A stretch of 64,000 nt of DNA from an uncultured Olleya sp. (GTDB lineage: Bacteria; Bacteroidota; Bacteroidia; Flavobacteriales; Flavobacteriaceae). Made by a program: the position numbers and the translations under genes. Below, one piece after another: positions 24,367-33,379 of this stretch (the first letter of the stretch is position 1; each line of letters opens with the position of its first letter). The notes below the pieces were generated by a model. The model had not been told where the DNA came from. It worked only from the letters and a program-made list of their open reading frames with translations, and ran no database searches. The stretch covers positions 62,001 through 126,000 of the forward strand of contig CANNFD010000007.1 of assembly GCA_947503885.1 (NCBI GenBank). Direction: 5' to 3'.

Positions 24367-24987
24367 ATGGCTGAGTTTATAAAGATTTATGAAGAAAACC
24401 CTAATCCAAAGGAAATTAAGAAGGTGGTAGACATCCTAAAAAAAGGGGGGCTTATCATTTATCCAACGGACACAGTTTATGGTTTAGGCTGCGATATTAC
24501 TAACACTAAAGCTTTAGAGCGTATTGCTAGAATAAAAGGGGTGAAGTTAGATAAAGCAAACTTTTCCTTTATTTGCCATGATTTAAGTAATTTATCAGAC
24601 TATGTCAAACAAATAGATAGTACAACATTTAAAATTTTAAAAAGAGCACTTCCAGGTCCTTACACTTTTATTTTACCTGGATCTAAAACATTACCAGCTG
24701 CTTTTAAAAAGAAAAAAGAAGTGGGGATTCGTGTCCCTAATAACGCAATAGCCTTAGAGATTGTTAAGGCTTTAGGCAATCCAATAGTGTCAACATCTAT
24801 TAGAGATGAAGATACTATTTTAGAGTATACTACAGACCCAGAATTGATTCTTGAAAAATGGGATAAACTTGTGGATTTAGTTATTGATGGCGGTTATGGA
24901 GATAATCAAGCATCTACTATCATTGATTTATCAGGTGATATGCCAGAAATAATCAGAGAAGGAAAAGGAAGTTTGGAGATTTTTTAA
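24367..24987 (+). CDS. YrdC/Sua5/YciO-family protein, L-threonylcarbamoyladenylate synthase-like
   Basis: This is a member of the family that makes threonylcarbamoyl-AMP from threonine, bicarbonate and ATP for the t6A37 modification of tRNA. The hallmark YPTDTVYGLGCDI lies near residues 33-45. Other family motifs are KxRPxx-like ARIKGVKLDKANFS, LPGPYTFILPGS, VGIRVPNN and STSIRDED, with IREGKGSLEIF at the end. At 206 residues it is the short YrdC/YciO form without the Sua5 C-terminal domain. The lack of a plain KxR motif (VKLDKANFS instead) leans toward the YciO subgroup, so a role other than t6A synthesis remains possible. Confidence 0.85.
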   Translation: MAEFIKIYEENPNPKEIKKVVDILKKGGLIIYPTDTVYGLGCDITNTKALERIARIKGVKLDKANFSFICHDLSNLSDYVKQIDSTTFKILKRALPGPYTFILPGSKTLPAAFKKKKEVGIRVPNNAIALEIVKALGNPIVSTSIRDEDTILEYTTDPELILEKWDKLVDLVIDGGYGDNQASTIIDLSGDMPEIIREGKGSLEIF

Positions 24988-25073
24988 AAAGAAATAAATA
25001 GTAGTCGATTAATCTTATTTAAATATTATTCTACTTCATTATAAATAACGTCATTTTTTTTATCTTTTTATTA

Positions 25074-25424
25074 ATGAAACCAATCAACAACCATATTAAT
25101 TATATCGAGCTTAAAGCACTAGATTTAGAAGTTGTAAAAACCTTTTACACTAAAGTTTTTGGTTGGCAATATACTGATTACGGAGAAAGATACACATCTT
25201 TTGAAGCAAGTGGTATTGCTGGAGGTTTTGAAAAAACAGAATTACCAATTACTAATGGTGCTTTAATAGTTATCTATAATGACAATTTAAAGGCTGTTAA
25301 AGCTAAAGTTATAGAATTAGGAGGTAAGCTAAGTGTGGACATCTTTTCTTTTCCTGGTGGTCAACGTTTTCAGTTTTTGGACCCCTCAGGTAACGAGTTG
25401 TCTGTTTGGTGTCCAGAACAATAG
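25074..25424 (+). CDS. VOC-superfamily (glyoxalase-like) protein
   Basis: A small single-domain protein of 116 residues has two beta-alpha-beta-beta-beta units typical of the vicinal oxygen chelate fold. The N-terminus reads INYIELKALDLEVVKTFYTKVFGW, shortened here to its first part INYIELKALDL, and the end FPGGQRFQFLDPSGNELSVW. The Glu in the C-terminal GNELSVW is the usual metal ligand; the N-terminal position that is often His reads Asn-Tyr (NHINYIEL). It is cytoplasmic and monocistronic. The reaction is unknown, since this family includes dioxygenases, lyases and resistance proteins. Confidence 0.82.
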   Translation: MKPINNHINYIELKALDLEVVKTFYTKVFGWQYTDYGERYTSFEASGIAGGFEKTELPITNGALIVIYNDNLKAVKAKVIELGGKLSVDIFSFPGGQRFQFLDPSGNELSVWCPEQ

Positions 25425-25531
25425 TCTTACTAATAGTGTTTCGATTTTAAACAAAAATTATTTTTTTAACGCTGCTTTATTTCTGTTTAACAAGTAATAA
25501 TTGCTACACATTAAAATTTAGGTAACATCAT

Positions 25532-25560
25532 AAAAAAAGCCCAACCTTTCGGCTGAGCTT
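25532..25560 (-). terminator. terminator of the OmpA-like lipoprotein gene
   Basis: Read on the minus strand, AGCTCAGCC-GAAA-GGTTGGGCT forms a 9-bp stem with two G-U pairs and a stable GAAA tetraloop, followed by seven T. Confidence 0.8.
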
Positions 25561-25584
25561 TCTCTGTATATTTAAAAAAAAGAA

Positions 25585-26445
25585 TTAGTTCTCTTTAGAT
25601 AAATTTTTCATTTCTGTTTCAATCATTTCATAAAATTGATCAATCTTAGGTAAGATATAAATCTTAGTTCTTCTATTGATTGCTCTGTTTTCTGCTGTAT
25701 CGTTAGATACTAATGGTAAATGATCACCACGTCCTGCTGCAATTAATTGTTGAGGTTTAACACCTAGGTCTTGTAATGCTCTTACAATAGATGTACTACG
25801 TTTAACACTTAAATCCCAGTTGTCTAATAAAACACCACCTCTGTTGTAAGGTACATTGTCTGTATGACCTTCTACCATTGCTTCAAAATTAGGTTTTCCA
25901 TTAATAACTGTTGCAACTTTCCCTAAGATTTCAGTAGCTCTATCTGTTATGTTGTAGCTTCCGCTCTTAAATAATAACTTGTCAGATAATGAGATAAAAA
26001 CAACGCTTTTTTCAACATTGATTTCGATGTCTGGATCGTTTAATCCTACTTCTTTCTTTAAACTAGTAACTAAAGCTAGTGTTACACTATCTTTTTTAGT
26101 TAAAGCATCTTGTAATCTTGTAATTCTTAAGTCTTTTTCTTTTAAGCTTTCTAAAGATTTTTCAACGTTTTTAGCACCTTGTGCTGTTAACATTGTCATG
26201 TCTTTTGTGCTTTCAATTAAAGCTAGGTTGTTAGCTTTCATGTCTGCTAAACGTGCTTGTAGCTCTTTTAGACGTGCAGCAGATGCTGCTTCGTCAGCTA
26301 AACAAGAGTTTAGTTTTACAGTAGCTGTATTTAATAAATCCTGTGTTTCTTGTTGTTTTGCTTCTAATGCAGCAAATTCTTTTTTAGATACACACGAGCT
26401 TAATAGTAATAGTGCACTTGCACTAAGTAAAAGGATTTTTTTCAT
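25585..26445 (-). CDS. OmpA-family lipoprotein with coiled-coil region
   Basis: The start is set at 26445. From there the protein opens with a lipoprotein signal (MKKILLLSASALLLLSSC, Cys18), whereas the longer frame to 26586 would overlap the glycosyltransferase and its own promoter box. Residues 25-135 are heptad-rich and charged (EAKQQETQDLLN and following), likely a coiled coil. Residues 160-280 form an OmpA-like peptidoglycan-binding domain (FKSGSYNIT, EGHTDNVPY, LSVKRSTSIV, AAGRGDHLP, NRAINRRTKI). It probably tethers the outer membrane to peptidoglycan. It resembles a MotB-type C-terminus, but no membrane-spanning motor segment is present. Confidence 0.9.
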   Translation of the reverse strand: MKKILLLSASALLLLSSCVSKKEFAALEAKQQETQDLLNTATVKLNSCLADEAASAARLKELQARLADMKANNLALIESTKDMTMLTAQGAKNVEKSLESLKEKDLRITRLQDALTKKDSVTLALVTSLKKEVGLNDPDIEINVEKSVVFISLSDKLLFKSGSYNITDRATEILGKVATVINGKPNFEAMVEGHTDNVPYNRGGVLLDNWDLSVKRSTSIVRALQDLGVKPQQLIAAGRGDHLPLVSNDTAENRAINRRTKIYILPKIDQFYEMIETEMKNLSKEN

Positions 26446-26477
26446 AATTTTTAATGATAAATTAAATTTATACACAC

Positions 26478-26485
26478 CAAAAGTA
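26478..26485 (-). promoter_or_regulatory. -7 promoter box of the OmpA-like gene
   Basis: TACTTTTG on the minus strand matches TAnnTTTG and predicts a start about 26 nt before the ATG at 26445. It supports that start codon. A -33 TTG at normal spacing is not obvious. Confidence 0.4.
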
Positions 26486-26536
26486 TAAATAATTAATATG
26501 TTAAAATACCCTTTAACAAAACTTTTGCTAAAAGCG

Positions 26537-27523
26537 TTATAATTGATTGGATTTTTGCTTTTTACTGATGTAATAAGACCATACAATTGATTTTTTAGTA
26601 AAATACCCAGCTTTTTGTGTGCTGTTTTTTCGTGCTTTTAAAAGTTCTCCTAAATGACTATAAAAAGAGCCATGTGCTTTTAAAATTGCTAAAATATGTT
26701 TTGGTTTTATTTCTATCAAAAATTTTATAGCAGCTAAACCATCTAATAGTAATCTTGTAAAGATTAAAAAGAAGATATTACCTTTTGCATTTTTGGTTAA
26801 TGTAAACAGGCTGTTTCTAAAGTTTAAATAAGTTTTTTTAGGACTCGAAGCATTTAAAGTTGCTCCGCCAACATGGTAAACTGTAGAGTCACCAATATAT
26901 TTTGTAATGTAATTATTATTAAATGCTCTCCAACATAAGTCGATTTCTTCCATATGTGCAAAAAAGGTTTCGTCAAAACCGTTTAATGCTTTAAAGGTTG
27001 ATTTTCTAATAAAAAAACAGGCGCCAGATGCCCAAAAAATAGTGTCGTTTGGATATTGATTTGTATCAACTTCAATAGTGTCAAAAATGCGTCCTCTGCA
27101 ATAAGGGTAACCATATTTATCAATAAAGCCCCCAGCAGCACCAGCATATTCAAATTTAGATTTGTTTTTGTAGTCTAAAATTTTTGGTTGGATTATAGCA
27201 GTTTCACTTTCATTTTTAAAAGTATCCAATATTGGTGAAAGCCAGTTTGGAGTAACTTCAATATCGCTATTTAATAAACAATAAACAGCTTCTTCAACAT
27301 GTTGTAAAGCCTCATTGTAGCCTTTTGCATACCCACCATTTACTGTGTTTTGAATAATTTTTATTGCAGGATAATTGGCTTTAACAAAAGCTACAGAATC
27401 GTCTGTTGACGCATTATCCGCTACATAAATTGTGGCTTCTTCAGAGTAGGCTACAACCGATGGTAAAAACTGTTCAAGCAATGTTTTTCCGTTCCAGTTT
27501 AATATGACGACTGCTATTTTCAA
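26537..27523 (-). CDS. family 2 glycosyltransferase (rhamnosyltransferase-like)
   Basis: This is a GT-A fold glycosyltransferase acting at the cytoplasmic face of the membrane in polysaccharide or glycolipid assembly. The N-terminus VVILNWNGKTLLEQFLPS, the nucleotide-binding VADNASTDDS, the DxD-like NSDIEVTP (near residue 90), WASGACFFIRK and the GFDETFFAHMEEIDLCWR acceptor loop are characteristic of WbbL-like rhamnosyltransferases. The C-terminal 80 residues contain one hydrophobic segment that may attach it to the membrane. It is not in a polysaccharide cluster, so the donor and acceptor are unknown. Confidence 0.9.
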   Translation of the reverse strand: MKIAVVILNWNGKTLLEQFLPSVVAYSEEATIYVADNASTDDSVAFVKANYPAIKIIQNTVNGGYAKGYNEALQHVEEAVYCLLNSDIEVTPNWLSPILDTFKNESETAIIQPKILDYKNKSKFEYAGAAGGFIDKYGYPYCRGRIFDTIEVDTNQYPNDTIFWASGACFFIRKSTFKALNGFDETFFAHMEEIDLCWRAFNNNYITKYIGDSTVYHVGGATLNASSPKKTYLNFRNSLFTLTKNAKGNIFFLIFTRLLLDGLAAIKFLIEIKPKHILAILKAHGSFYSHLGELLKARKNSTQKAGYFTKKSIVWSYYISKKQKSNQL

Positions 27524-27572
27524 ATTAGTTTGTTTTTAGTTTATTTAAATAAACACTTTTACTTAACACTAT

Positions 27573-28016
27573 TTATTTATAATCAGGGATATCTTTTAAG
27601 AAGTGGTATTTTTCTGCTTCAAAATCCATGTTACAATAATAATGATTTATACCATTGGTAACCATTAAATAGGTTGCGTTTAAAGCTAAGTTATATCGTG
27701 CAATTTGGTCAAATGTATTTTGTTTAATTTCTATTTTAGGCGCTTTACACTCGACAATCAAATGGATGCTTCCGTCTGTGTTAAATACAACAATGTCATA
27801 GCGTTTTTTTAAATCGTTGACTTTAAGCTCTTTTTCGACATTAATTAAAGAGATTGGATATTTTTTAACCTCTATCAAATAATGTACACAATGTTGTCTT
27901 ACCCATTCTTCTGGTTGTAAGACCATAAATTTTTTACGTATAACATCAAAAATAGATACTTTATTTTCGCTATTTTTGAAACGAAACACAAACTTTGGAA
28001 AGTTTAACTCTTGCAT
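27573..28016 (-). CDS. HsdR N-terminal-like (type I restriction enzyme R subunit N-domain) protein
   Basis: A small stand-alone protein related to the N-terminal nuclease-like domain of type I restriction R subunits (HSDR_N_2). Visible features are PEEWVRQHCVHYLI and RYDIVVFNTDGSIHLIVECKAP, the latter a PD-(D/E)xK-type core with Asp, Glu-Cys-Lys. The start is placed at ATG 28016 (MQELNFPKFVFRF), the conserved beginning. An ATG eight codons earlier (28040) is possible. It is divergent from holA with a short shared region and is a common neighbour of it in Flavobacteriia, as far as I recall. No other restriction-modification gene is nearby, so it is probably a housekeeping nuclease rather than a defence gene. 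Confidence 0.8.
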   Translation of the reverse strand: MQELNFPKFVFRFKNSENKVSIFDVIRKKFMVLQPEEWVRQHCVHYLIEVKKYPISLINVEKELKVNDLKKRYDIVVFNTDGSIHLIVECKAPKIEIKQNTFDQIARYNLALNATYLMVTNGINHYYCNMDFEAEKYHFLKDIPDYK

Positions 28017-28086
28017 TAAATGGTATTCGGTTTTTTTCAAAGTTAAACTTCAAAAGTCAAATACCAAATTTTTAAATTTTTTTCCT

Positions 28087-29091
28087 TTGGACGAAGCCAA
28101 ACAAATTGTAATTGATATAAAAAATAATAAACTTAAACCTATCTATTTATTAATGGGTGAGGAGGCGTATTATATTGATAAAATTTCAGATTATATTGAA
28201 GAGACTGTTTTAACAGAGGAAGAGCGTGGTTTTAACCAAATGGTATTGTACGGTCGTGATGTAACTATTGACGATATTGTTAGTAATGCTAAACGTTATC
28301 CAATGATGGCAGAGCGTCAGGTTGTTATTGTAAAAGAAGCTCAGGATTTATCTAGAACAATCGAACAATTGGTGGATTATGCTAAAAACCCGCAACCAAC
28401 TACAGTTTTGGTAATTTGTTATAAGTATAAAAAGGTAGATAAGCGTAAGGCGGTTTACAAAGAAATTAAAAAAAATGGTGTTGTTTTTGAAAGTAAAAAG
28501 TTATACGATAACCAAATGCCTGATTGGATAAGTCGTGTGTTGTCACCAAAAGGATATTCCATTACACCAAAAGCTTCACAAATGTTAGTCGAGTTTTTAG
28601 GTACCGATTTAAGTAAATTAAGCAACGAGTTAGATAAACTGCAAATAGTTTTACCAAAAGACACACAGATTACTCCAGACCATATCGAAGAAAATATTGG
28701 AATAAGTAAAGATTATAATAATTTTGAGTTACGTAAAGCAATAGGATCTAAAAACATTACTCAAGCTTATAAAATAATAAATTATTTTGCTGAAAACCCT
28801 AAGGATAACCCTATGGTTTTAACCGTGTCATTATTGTTTAGTTTTTTCTCTCAGCTATTACATTTGCATGGTATGTCAGATCGTAATCCTCGAGCTGTAG
28901 CATCTGCATTACGTGTTAATCCGTATTTTGTTAACGAGTATATAGAAGCTGCTCGAAACTATCCAATGCGTAATGTAAGTCAGGTAATTGCTACCTTACG
29001 TGAGTATGATGGAAAAAGTAAAGGGGTAGATAGCAATGCTGTACCACAAGGAGATCTGTTAAAAGAAATGCTGTTTAAAATTATGAATTAG
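28087..29091 (+). CDS. holA: DNA polymerase III subunit delta
   Basis: This is the clamp-loader delta subunit, which opens the beta sliding clamp. The start is the TTG at 28087, giving the family-typical MDEAKQIVIDIKN, then KPIYLLMGEEAYYID (334 residues). A longer open frame from 27976 overlaps the divergent gene and is unlikely. Domain order matches the family: an AAA+-like domain 1 with degenerate nucleotide site (LMGEEAYYID), a middle lid domain (EFLGTDLSKLSNELDKLQ) and a C-terminal collar domain. Confidence 0.93.
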   Translation: MDEAKQIVIDIKNNKLKPIYLLMGEEAYYIDKISDYIEETVLTEEERGFNQMVLYGRDVTIDDIVSNAKRYPMMAERQVVIVKEAQDLSRTIEQLVDYAKNPQPTTVLVICYKYKKVDKRKAVYKEIKKNGVVFESKKLYDNQMPDWISRVLSPKGYSITPKASQMLVEFLGTDLSKLSNELDKLQIVLPKDTQITPDHIEENIGISKDYNNFELRKAIGSKNITQAYKIINYFAENPKDNPMVLTVSLLFSFFSQLLHLHGMSDRNPRAVASALRVNPYFVNEYIEAARNYPMRNVSQVIATLREYDGKSKGVDSNAVPQGDLLKEMLFKIMN

Positions 29092-29162
29092 AGGTTTGTG
29101 TAAAACCTAACTTGATGATTAATTAACACATTATTCCTAACCGCAATTTTTATAAATACTTT

Positions 29163-29726
29163 ATGAATATTACTGATTTATTAGTTAATTATGTTGCATT
29201 CTCTCATGACGAATTAAATGATATTTTATCTCATTTTAAAAAAGTAGAGGTAAAAAAAAATCAGATTTTAGTTAAAGAAGGTCAGGTATGTCAAAATTTA
29301 TATTTTGTTGAAAAAGGTTTAGGAAGAAGTTATTACCTAAAAGAAGATGGTAAAGAGGTAACTCAATGGTTTTTTGGACAGGGCGTTTTTATGTCTAGTG
29401 CAGACAGTTTTTTTAATCAATCTCCAAGTTATTATTATTTAGAAACTTTAGAAGATGCTATACTTTATAGCATAGCACACCAAGATATGGACTTGTTATT
29501 AGCAAAATATCATAATATGGAAAAGTTTATGAGGCTATTATCCATAGATATGTTATCTAAAATTGTACTTAAACTAAATGCGATACAGTTTCAAACTGCC
29601 AGAGAACGTTATGATTATATGATTACTGAATTTCCGGATATTTCTAACCGTGTACCACTTGGACATATTGCATCTTACCTTGGGATGACCCAAGAAACCT
29701 TAAGTCGTATTAGAAAAAATAATTGA
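29163..29726 (+). CDS. Crp/Fnr-family transcriptional regulator
   Basis: The cyclic-nucleotide-binding-like beta barrel spans residues 12-115 (ILVKEGQVCQNLYFVEKGL), without the Arg-Ser phosphate-binding signature of true CRP and without an N-terminal Cys cluster. A dimer helix and a short helix-turn-helix follow (VPLGHIASYLGMTQETLSRI, 165-184). Proteins of this type in Bacteroidetes act as regulators with unknown effectors. A perfect FNR-like palindrome 20 nt past its stop and in front of the efflux operon suggests it controls that operon. Confidence 0.9.
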   Translation: MNITDLLVNYVAFSHDELNDILSHFKKVEVKKNQILVKEGQVCQNLYFVEKGLGRSYYLKEDGKEVTQWFFGQGVFMSSADSFFNQSPSYYYLETLEDAILYSIAHQDMDLLLAKYHNMEKFMRLLSIDMLSKIVLKLNAIQFQTARERYDYMITEFPDISNRVPLGHIASYLGMTQETLSRIRKNN

Positions 29727-29746
29727 TAATAGCTTAATATTCAACT

Positions 29747-29764
29747 TTTTGATTTAGATCAAAA
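29747..29764. promoter_or_regulatory. perfect FNR/Crp-type palindrome upstream of the efflux operon
   Basis: TTTTGAT-TTAG-ATCAAAA contains the exact FNR consensus core TTGAT-N4-ATCAA. A near-consensus -7 box, TACCTTTA, lies at 29785-29792, which would put the palindrome centre about 43 bp upstream of the transcription start. That is the class II activator position. The adjacent Crp/Fnr gene is the natural candidate to bind it. Confidence 0.6.
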
Positions 29765-29817
29765 GATTACATATATTACTTTAATACCTTTACAATGTTA
29801 TTTTAAAAACATTTGTA

Positions 29818-31200
29818 ATGTCTACACATTTATCAAGGTTAAGTATTGTATTTGTTGTATTAATTTGGTTTATTCCAATTATATCAAACGCCCAACATTT
29901 AGATCCAGTTCTAAAAACACTTATTAGTATGGGATTAGATAAAAGTCATTCCATCAATATTCATGATTTAGATGCTAAACAGGCTGTAGTTGATCAAAAA
30001 CTAGCTAAGTCAGTATTTATACCTAAAGTCACTTTTAATGGTAGTTTTACTAGGTTAAATGACGATATAACTTTTGATGACGACACCCAAAACTTATTAA
30101 TTAGTACGCAAAAACTACTAATTAAAGAAGCACTAGGTATCCCATTTAATGCTCCGTTTCCGGATAATATCCCATTAACGGAAGTACCAAACCTTCAAAA
30201 TAAAAACATTTTAAAATCTTCAGTAGATTTAGATTGGGTGTTATTTAGTGGGTTTGAAGTTAATAATGCTATTAAAGCTAGTAAACATAAAGAAGCGTCA
30301 TTAAATTATTTAGGGTTTGCCAAAAAAGATAAAATAGCTTTAAATATAATAGAAGCTTATGACAAATTAGCTTTAGTATATGCTTCTAAACAGGTGCTTA
30401 CAACAACAAAAAACTACCTAGAAGAACAAGAGTATTATGTAAAAAAAGGAATCGAAAACGGTTTAGCAACACCAATTAGTCGTAAAAAAATTGAATTAGC
30501 GCAACAACAGTTAGCTTCAAAAGAATTAGAGTTTACTCATAATACTATTTTATTAATAGAAGTGCTTCATCAACTTACAGGAGAAAGTAAGGAGCAATTA
30601 GCTTTATTAAATCCAAAACTAGAATCGTTTTCAACTTCAGATTGGTCTGATACTAGTAAACGCAACGAAATTAAAGCACTAGAAGAGGCGGAACAAGCAG
30701 CATTATATAAATCAAAAATGGAAAAAAGTAACTTTATACCTAAGTTGGCTTTAAAGGGACATTATGAGTTTATTGAAGACGACTTATCCTTATTAGATCC
30801 TAAATGGTTTGTTGGTGTTGGTATTAAATGGAATGCTTTTGATGGGTTTCAGTCTAAATTAAAAAGTCAAAAATCTTTTATCGAAAGTCAAAAATATAGA
30901 GAACAAATTGAAGAGGCTGAAGAAATGATTTCATTAAGTATTATTAAAGCTCAACTAAATTTTGAGTCGGCAATTCAAAACACAAAAATTGTAGAAAAAG
31001 AAATTGATTTGGCTAGTGCTACCTATGATATGGTAGATAAACAATATAAAAATGACTTGGCATCAATTAATGATGTGCTTGACGCATTAACTGATTTAGA
31101 AAAAGCTAATTTTAAATTACAGGAGTCCTATTTTGATCAACGCAGAGCATTAACAGACTTGCTTCATGCAAAGGGAATACTTACTTCTTTTTATAAATAA
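29818..31200 (+). CDS. TolC family outer-membrane efflux protein
   Basis: The outer-membrane channel of a tripartite exporter. A signal peptide ends near ISNA-Q (residue 26). The protein has the internal duplication of TolC proteins, with long helical hairpins (KHKEASLNYLGFAKKDK; LEEAEQAALYKSKME) and beta strands such as SSVDLDWVLFSGFE and VGIKWNAFDGFQS. At 460 residues it is of normal length. It is the first gene of an operon with a HlyD-type adaptor 12 nt downstream and an ABC-2 permease. Confidence 0.92.
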   Translation: MSTHLSRLSIVFVVLIWFIPIISNAQHLDPVLKTLISMGLDKSHSINIHDLDAKQAVVDQKLAKSVFIPKVTFNGSFTRLNDDITFDDDTQNLLISTQKLLIKEALGIPFNAPFPDNIPLTEVPNLQNKNILKSSVDLDWVLFSGFEVNNAIKASKHKEASLNYLGFAKKDKIALNIIEAYDKLALVYASKQVLTTTKNYLEEQEYYVKKGIENGLATPISRKKIELAQQQLASKELEFTHNTILLIEVLHQLTGESKEQLALLNPKLESFSTSDWSDTSKRNEIKALEEAEQAALYKSKMEKSNFIPKLALKGHYEFIEDDLSLLDPKWFVGVGIKWNAFDGFQSKLKSQKSFIESQKYREQIEEAEEMISLSIIKAQLNFESAIQNTKIVEKEIDLASATYDMVDKQYKNDLASINDVLDALTDLEKANFKLQESYFDQRRALTDLLHAKGILTSFYK

Positions 31201-31212
31201 TACAGAAAAAAA

Positions 31213-32175
31213 ATGAAAACGATAAAAACTATTTTTTTAAGTGCTATTGCAATTGCAACCTTACATTCTTGTGGAAATAAAGATCAAATTACATCCTACA
31301 GAGGGAAAGTTAAATTTGAAACGCTTTCTATTACTAGCAAACTTGCAGGTAGAATTAGTAATATTTATGTTGTAGAAGGTCAAGATGTAAAAAAAGGAGA
31401 TACGTTGGCTTATATAGATATTCCTGAAGTCAATGCAAAAATGACACAAGCAGAAGGAGCTATTAAAGCAGCTAAAGGGCAATTAGACATGGCTTATAAT
31501 GGCGCAACAAAAGATCAATTAACACAGATTGAAAGTAAATTAAAATCTGGAAATGCACAGTTAGAATTTGCAAAAGAATCTTTTAATAGGATGCAGGCAA
31601 TGTATCAAGACTCATTAATTACACAACAACAATTTGATGAAGTAAAGATGAAGTTAAATATGGCACAAGCCCAAGTAGATGCTATTAAAGGGATGCAAAA
31701 TGAAGCAATAAATGGTGCCAGAAAAGAGCAAATAGACCAAGCTAAAGGTCAATTAGATCGTGCGTTGGGTGCTAAAGAAGAAGTGACATCTGCGTCTAAT
31801 GAAAAATATGTTATTGCACCTTCAGATATGTCTATTGAAACCATAAGCCTTAAAGAGGGAGAATTACTTACGCCAGGTTTTACGCTATTTAATGGTTACA
31901 AAAAAAGTAGTGTATATTTCCGTTTTACTGTGCCAGAATCTAATATTTATCAATTTAAAACCGGTCAGTCATTAACGTTAATCAACCCATATACAAAAGA
32001 AGAATTTAGTGCTAAAATTAGTGCTATAAAACAACTGGCTAAGTACGCAGACATTACAAGCACAGCTCCTTTATATGAGTTGTCTGAATCTATATACGAG
32101 CTTAAAGTAATACCAACGTCTACTAATACTGACCAATTATTTTATCTAAATGCAACTATTTTAATTAAAGAATAA
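31213..32175 (+). CDS. HlyD family periplasmic adaptor, lipoprotein
   Basis: This is the membrane fusion protein of the exporter. A lipoprotein signal ends in LHSC (Cys20). The first lipoyl half follows (GRISNIYVVEGQDVKKGDTLAYIDIPE), seen as its opening GRISNIYVVEGQDV. Next come a helical hairpin (75-185, Gln/Lys/Ala-rich), the second lipoyl half and a beta barrel. It resembles YbhG/EmrA-type adaptors. The permease gene begins 4 nt after its stop. Confidence 0.92.
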   Translation: MKTIKTIFLSAIAIATLHSCGNKDQITSYRGKVKFETLSITSKLAGRISNIYVVEGQDVKKGDTLAYIDIPEVNAKMTQAEGAIKAAKGQLDMAYNGATKDQLTQIESKLKSGNAQLEFAKESFNRMQAMYQDSLITQQQFDEVKMKLNMAQAQVDAIKGMQNEAINGARKEQIDQAKGQLDRALGAKEEVTSASNEKYVIAPSDMSIETISLKEGELLTPGFTLFNGYKKSSVYFRFTVPESNIYQFKTGQSLTLINPYTKEEFSAKISAIKQLAKYADITSTAPLYELSESIYELKVIPTSTNTDQLFYLNATILIKE

Positions 32176-32179
32176 AAGC

Positions 32180-33352
32180 ATGAAAAAGTTTTTACGATTA
32201 CTAAAAGTCGAGTTTAAGCGTATATTTTCTAATAGCGTTTTACTTGCAATCTTTTTTGGTGCACCAATTTTATATGGCGTTTTATTTGGTTATGTGTACC
32301 AACAAGCTAAAGTGGTAGACCTTCCTATTGTAATTATTGATCAAGACCAAAGTCCTACAACAGATAAAATTATTGATGCTTTTGAAGATAATGAAGGATT
32401 GCTAGTTAAAGACCTAAGATTTACTCCAGGTAATATCAAAGAAGAAATGCCTTTTGAGCAGTACGCAGCAGTAATCACTTTTCCAACAGGCTTTGAAGCA
32501 GATATTTTACAAAAAAAACATCCAGAAGTTAGGGTTGATTTAAATATGGCTAATATATTAAACGCTAATACAGCTAGTAATAATATTCAAGCAGTATTAA
32601 TGACTTTAAATGCTGGGATAGAAATTGAAGGACTTAAAAAACAAGGGTTGCATACTGATCAAGCATTACAGGCATTTGAAAGCTTTAAAATTAATTTTAA
32701 TAAGCTATATAATTCTGCTGGAAACTATGTAACCTTTATGCTACCTGGGTTACTTGCAGGTATTATGCAACAAATTATATTTCTGGCTATGGCATTAGTG
32801 TTTGCAAGAGATTTTGAGGATGGTTATTTTAAAAACTTAGTTGAAGAAAGCAATTGGTCTTTATACCATATTGTGCTTAAATCAACACCTTTTTTCTTGA
32901 TGATTCCATTAATGTGGTTTTTAGTAAGCTTATTTATACCTTATTTTAATATAGATGCTAAAATTTATAGCTTACCAATGTTGGTGCTAACCATTTTATT
33001 AACCTTATCATCAATGAGTATTGGTATGTTGTTCTCGATTGCTATTCCTAGTCAATTAAAAGCTACCGAACTGTTAATGGTAATTTCTACACCAGCTTTT
33101 GTACTTAGTGGATTTACATGGCCAACTATGGCAATTCCAGATGCAATAGCTAATATAGCACAATTTATTCCGCTTACTCAATTTTTAAGTGGCTTCAGGA
33201 AAATAGCTTTTTATGGTGGGGATTTATCATCCATTTTACCAGAAATTAATATGTTATTACTTGTAAATTTTGTTGCTTTTCTAGTAATGGTTGCTTTGCT
33301 TCAGTTTAAGATATTTTCAAAAAGAAAGCAACAAAAAAACGTGACCATTTAA
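32180..33352 (+). CDS. ABC-2 type transporter permease
   Basis: The inner-membrane permease of an ABC-2 exporter (YhhJ/YbhR-like) has one N-terminal membrane helix (residues 20-38), a large periplasmic domain (IVIIDQDQSPTTDKI) and five or six C-terminal helices, with the characteristic GLLAGIMQQIIFLAMAL and FVLSGFTWPTMAIP segments. Only one permease gene is present and no ATP-binding subunit is encoded in or beside the operon. The ATPase must come from elsewhere, or the permease works differently. The hydrolase gene starts 27 nt later. Confidence 0.9.
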   Translation: MKKFLRLLKVEFKRIFSNSVLLAIFFGAPILYGVLFGYVYQQAKVVDLPIVIIDQDQSPTTDKIIDAFEDNEGLLVKDLRFTPGNIKEEMPFEQYAAVITFPTGFEADILQKKHPEVRVDLNMANILNANTASNNIQAVLMTLNAGIEIEGLKKQGLHTDQALQAFESFKINFNKLYNSAGNYVTFMLPGLLAGIMQQIIFLAMALVFARDFEDGYFKNLVEESNWSLYHIVLKSTPFFLMIPLMWFLVSLFIPYFNIDAKIYSLPMLVLTILLTLSSMSIGMLFSIAIPSQLKATELLMVISTPAFVLSGFTWPTMAIPDAIANIAQFIPLTQFLSGFRKIAFYGGDLSSILPEINMLLLVNFVAFLVMVALLQFKIFSKRKQQKNVTI

Positions 33353-33379
33353 ACTCACAATTAATCAAAATATATAATT

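Noticed and set aside
27573-28016. HsdR-like protein as part of a restriction system
   Set aside because: No methylase or specificity subunit is nearby and the gene sits beside holA in a core region, so a stand-alone role is more likely.
29092-29162. Short inverted repeat AGGTTT/AAACCT after holA as terminator
   Set aside because: The stem is only six pairs and lacks a T-tract.
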